This document shows, piece after piece, positions 61,439 through 64,000 of a stretch of DNA of 64,000 nucleotides. Both the position numbers and the translations under genes were made by a program. The stretch's first letter is position 1. Each line of letters opens with the position of its first letter. The notes under the pieces were generated by a model. That model did no database searches. It saw only the letters and a program-made list of their open reading frames with translations, and was not told where the DNA came from. Source of the stretch: Geosiphon pyriformis (lineage: Eukaryota; Glomeromycota; Glomeromycetes; Archaeosporales; Geosiphonaceae); assembly GCA_016748015.1 (NCBI GenBank), contig JAAOMT010000572.1, positions 161,650-225,649 on the forward strand. Direction: 5' to 3'.

Positions 61439-64000
61439 TGGAGCTGTTTTGGAAAATTGCAACATGCAATGCTTGTGGTATCAATGTCTTTGCCAAACAG
61501 AAAGATGTTGTTCATTGGCACATTAATTCTGGGAATATGGTTTCTATTGTTATGGAAATGAAGTTGAGGTCTAATGTTAAGCTTTGGATTATGAACAAGT
61601 TCGATGGAATAAGAATATTTTCTTCTGGCTTGGACAATGAGTTTTTTGGTGCTGGAGTGATGATTATTGTGAACAATTCTCTTGCTCATCATGTTTCTAA
61701 GATTGAGGAGGTACTTGGTCGTCTTTTCTCCATTCGGCTTCTTTTTAAGAGCAAGTTGTCAGTTGTGATTTTGGGCCTGTATGCAGGTGCTTCTGCTGAA
61801 ACTAGATTTGGCCAAGCTTGTGAAATTAACTCTTTTATTGCCAAGGCTGCTAATTCTTCCACATTTATGGTTCTGGGTGGTGACTTCAATGAGGATGGAT
61901 CTAGAAAGAGTGCTAGTTTTAAGTTTTGCTCAGATTTGGGGTTAATCAACTTCTTTGGCAAACATTCTCTGGTTAAAGCTTCTACTTGGGGCAATTCTTA
62001 GAGTGTCGTGAAGGTTATCGACTACATTTTTGTAAGCAAGAGTTTGTTATCTGCTTTGGCTGGTCATAAAGTCACTTCTGTCTCTGATTTCTTTAACACT
62101 AATCATAATGCTGTTCTGGTTTTTGTTGGTTTAGGTGGTCTCTTGAATTCCTATCTCAATAGTGAGCATAAACAGGCCAATAAGGATAAGTGGAAATTCA
62201 AGATCAAGAATGTGGATGCTAATAAGTGGTCACACTTTAGGGAATGGTTTTTAGACAAGTTCTTAGAAAACATAGTTTCATTTAATGATGTGAAAGTTAA
62301 TAGAAATTTGGATGCCATATGGATGGATCCTTAAAAATATGGTCTTTTACTTAACAGATAAAATGTTTTCTAGACATTGGTTTAGTGAGTTTAATTGTTT
62401 GAAAAATAAGCTGTTTTCGAAGTTTTTCAAGTTGGAATTGTTGGTGGTCAAGTTGGTGAAATGTTTGAGCTTGGGTCAGGAATCAGATGCTGTTCGCTTC
62501 TTTAAGGTGTGGTCTAATCTTGATAATAAGGGGGCCTTCAAAGCGTGCACAATGTTTGATGATAATGAGAGCAAAGTAAGCATTCTTCAACACCTATCAA
62601 GAGTCAAAAAATTGTACTGAAAGTCTAAATACTATGAGTCTAAGATGGCCAGAGATATTTCAATCAGAAGAGCAATAAACAAACAAATAAAAAACTTTAG
62701 CTCCAATAAGGAACTTATAATCAAGAGTGTTTTGGATTGGCCATTCAAAAAAGTTGTACTAGACCATCTAATATTGGACAATGAGTTAATTTTGGAGTCT
62801 AAGGAGGTCAAATCTGCTGTTAATGACATCATAGAAAGATGGACGAGGAAACAGGTTGCTCCCATCTCTCTGCCTGTTTATTGGTCTAATTAATATGCCT
62901 TCTTGGACCATGTTAGTGATGATGCATTCTTAAAGATCATGAATATAATTAAATCGAATGAGTGTCTCTTAGTGGTCAAAGAACTGTCTAATAGAAAAGC
63001 TGCTGGCATGTCTGATATTCTTAATGAGCTTTGGAAGCATGAAGATGCTTAGATTCTGGATGGTCTGCTTGACATTCTTAATGTGTGCTTAAAGTTAAGG
63101 GCAGTTTTTTCACAGTAAAGGCAAGCCTGAGTTTCCATAATACCAAAGTCCTATAATTGGAAAGGAACACTTACCAATACCAGACCAATAGCTTTGATTG
63201 AGACAACCAGGAAGATACTGTTTAAGGTTCTGTCTGACAGAATATCTCTGGCTTGTAGTGTTTCTGATGTTCTTTGTGGAGACAATTTTTCAGTTTTAAA
63301 GGGTACATCTACTCAAACTCCTATCTTCACTATTGATTCTATCATTAAAAATGCACTTAAGAAGAACAGGGAGCTGTGGCTGGTGCTTCAGGATATACAG
63401 AAAGCTTATGACTCAGTCGAGTGGCCCCATCTGTGGAATAGTCTAACTAGGATCAAAATGTGCCCCCATTTTATTGACTTTTTAGAAATATACACAATAA
63501 TCAGACCAATTAGGTAATGACAGACTTTGGTCTAACTGATGAATATGTTGTTTATGATGGGTTGGATCAAGAGGAAGTTTTTTCACTATTGTTGTGAAGG
63601 ATCTTTTATGACCCTCTGCTTTGTGAGGTCAAAAAGCATGAACAATTGTGCAGCTATAAGTTGAATTCTAAATTTTTTACCAGAACTGGTAGAGCTGACC
63701 CTAAGGGTAGCAGAACCTTCTTTTTTGCAGCTGGTGCCTTTGTGGATAACACTATTTGGGTTGGGAATTGTCTGGTGGCCACACAATGCATTTTGAACAT
63801 TGTGAGTGAATTTTTTTTAATTAATGATATTGCTATCAACACAAACAAGACAGTTGTCATTCTTATTAATCAAAGGGCCAGAGAGGTTTTTTTGTCAATC
63901 AGTGGCTCTAAAATTTCTATTGCCAAGAAAGATATGTCTTACTGATACTTGGGAATTTTTTTTTCTACAGATGGCCTATCTAAGCCAAGTTTGGCCAAAG
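61438..64000 (+). pseudogene. LINE ORF2: AP endonuclease and reverse transcriptase
   Basis: Starts with the ATG at 61438 overlapping the ORF1 stop (TAATG). The endonuclease spans 61440-62130: WKIATCNACGINVFA, VVILGLYAGASAETRF, the catalytic VLGGDFNEDG, VIDYIFVSKSLL and FFNTNHNAVLVF. A TAG at 61999-62001 interrupts the frame. A frameshift near 62320 moves it to the next frame until about 63520, then back by about 63600. RT motifs are NTRPIALIETTRKI near 63180, LQDIQKAYDSVEW near 63390, GLDQEEVF near 63565 (normally a Gly after the Gln), and GAFVDNTIWVGN near 63740, where the second Asp of the catalytic pair is Asn. The window ends in the RT. Confidence 0.85.

Larger units (their letters stand above)
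59510..64000 (+). mobile_element. LINE, best preserved copy, cut by the right edge
   Basis: Composition rises sharply at about 59510, where CTTCTTTCTCTCCTTCATCC marks a 5' end shared with the split LINE (52956). It contains ORF1, the TAATG overlap, ORF2 endonuclease and most of RT. The RNase H and tail lie beyond the window. Confidence 0.88.

Noticed and set aside
1-64000. tRNA, rRNA and CRISPR array
   Set aside because: No cloverleaf-like blocks, rRNA-like sequence or regularly spaced identical repeats were recognised by eye. A covariance-model search for tRNA could still find one.

Overview
The window looks like nuclear DNA of an AT-rich, repeat-rich filamentous fungus, most likely an arbuscular mycorrhizal fungus (Glomeromycotina). 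The reasons are a WC-2-type PAS/GATA regulator with short GT-AG introns, large A+T deserts, many microsatellites, and a LINE family with a gag-like ORF1, AP endonuclease, RT and RNase H that I associate with that group. The species cannot be fixed from the sequence. I saw no tRNA, rRNA or CRISPR array.

Layout. 1-6355: a 5'-truncated Ty3/Gypsy copy (family A, + strand) followed by two shorter, more decayed fragment+LTR units. 6356-7880: A+T desert. 7880-19300: a gene island with microsatellites. It holds a five-exon, 639-residue WC-2-like gene (minus, 8939-11345) and three coding-looking exons at 13.5, 14.7 and 18.0 kb that I cannot join into a gene. 19300-26500: a second desert, partly made of LINE-tail fossils. 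26500-28860: a small island with a three-exon minus-strand gene of unknown function (27333-28457), whose coding signal continues in another frame past its stop. 28860-29880: desert with a further LINE-tail fossil.

29883-52956 is a nest of transposons four layers deep. A full-length minus-strand LINE (halves at 29883-33041 and 49557-52956) was split by a Gypsy element of family B (33042-49552, 4-bp duplication TCAT). B's 5' LTR received a family A element in + orientation (A1). A1's 5' LTR then received a complete minus-strand family A element (A2, 33847-43882, again TCAT). A later deletion fused A1's gag/protease part to B's integrase. A2 gives the whole family A plan: LTR, primer-binding site, gag with CCHC knuckle, protease, a cysteine-rich module, a dUTPase-like domain, RT, RNase H, integrase, a conserved C-terminal extension, polypurine tract, LTR.

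52956-59500 is a third desert holding a fossil integrase and a young 5'-truncated LINE tail with poly(A) and a 15-bp target-site duplication. From about 59510 to the right edge runs the best preserved LINE, with ORF1 and ORF2 overlapping as TAATG.

The transposons have decayed mainly by C-to-T and G-to-A changes: Gln codons have become TAA/TAG, Trp codons TGA, and catalytic Asp residues Asn. No element here looks able to move by itself. The two host genes keep intact Trp and Gln codons.
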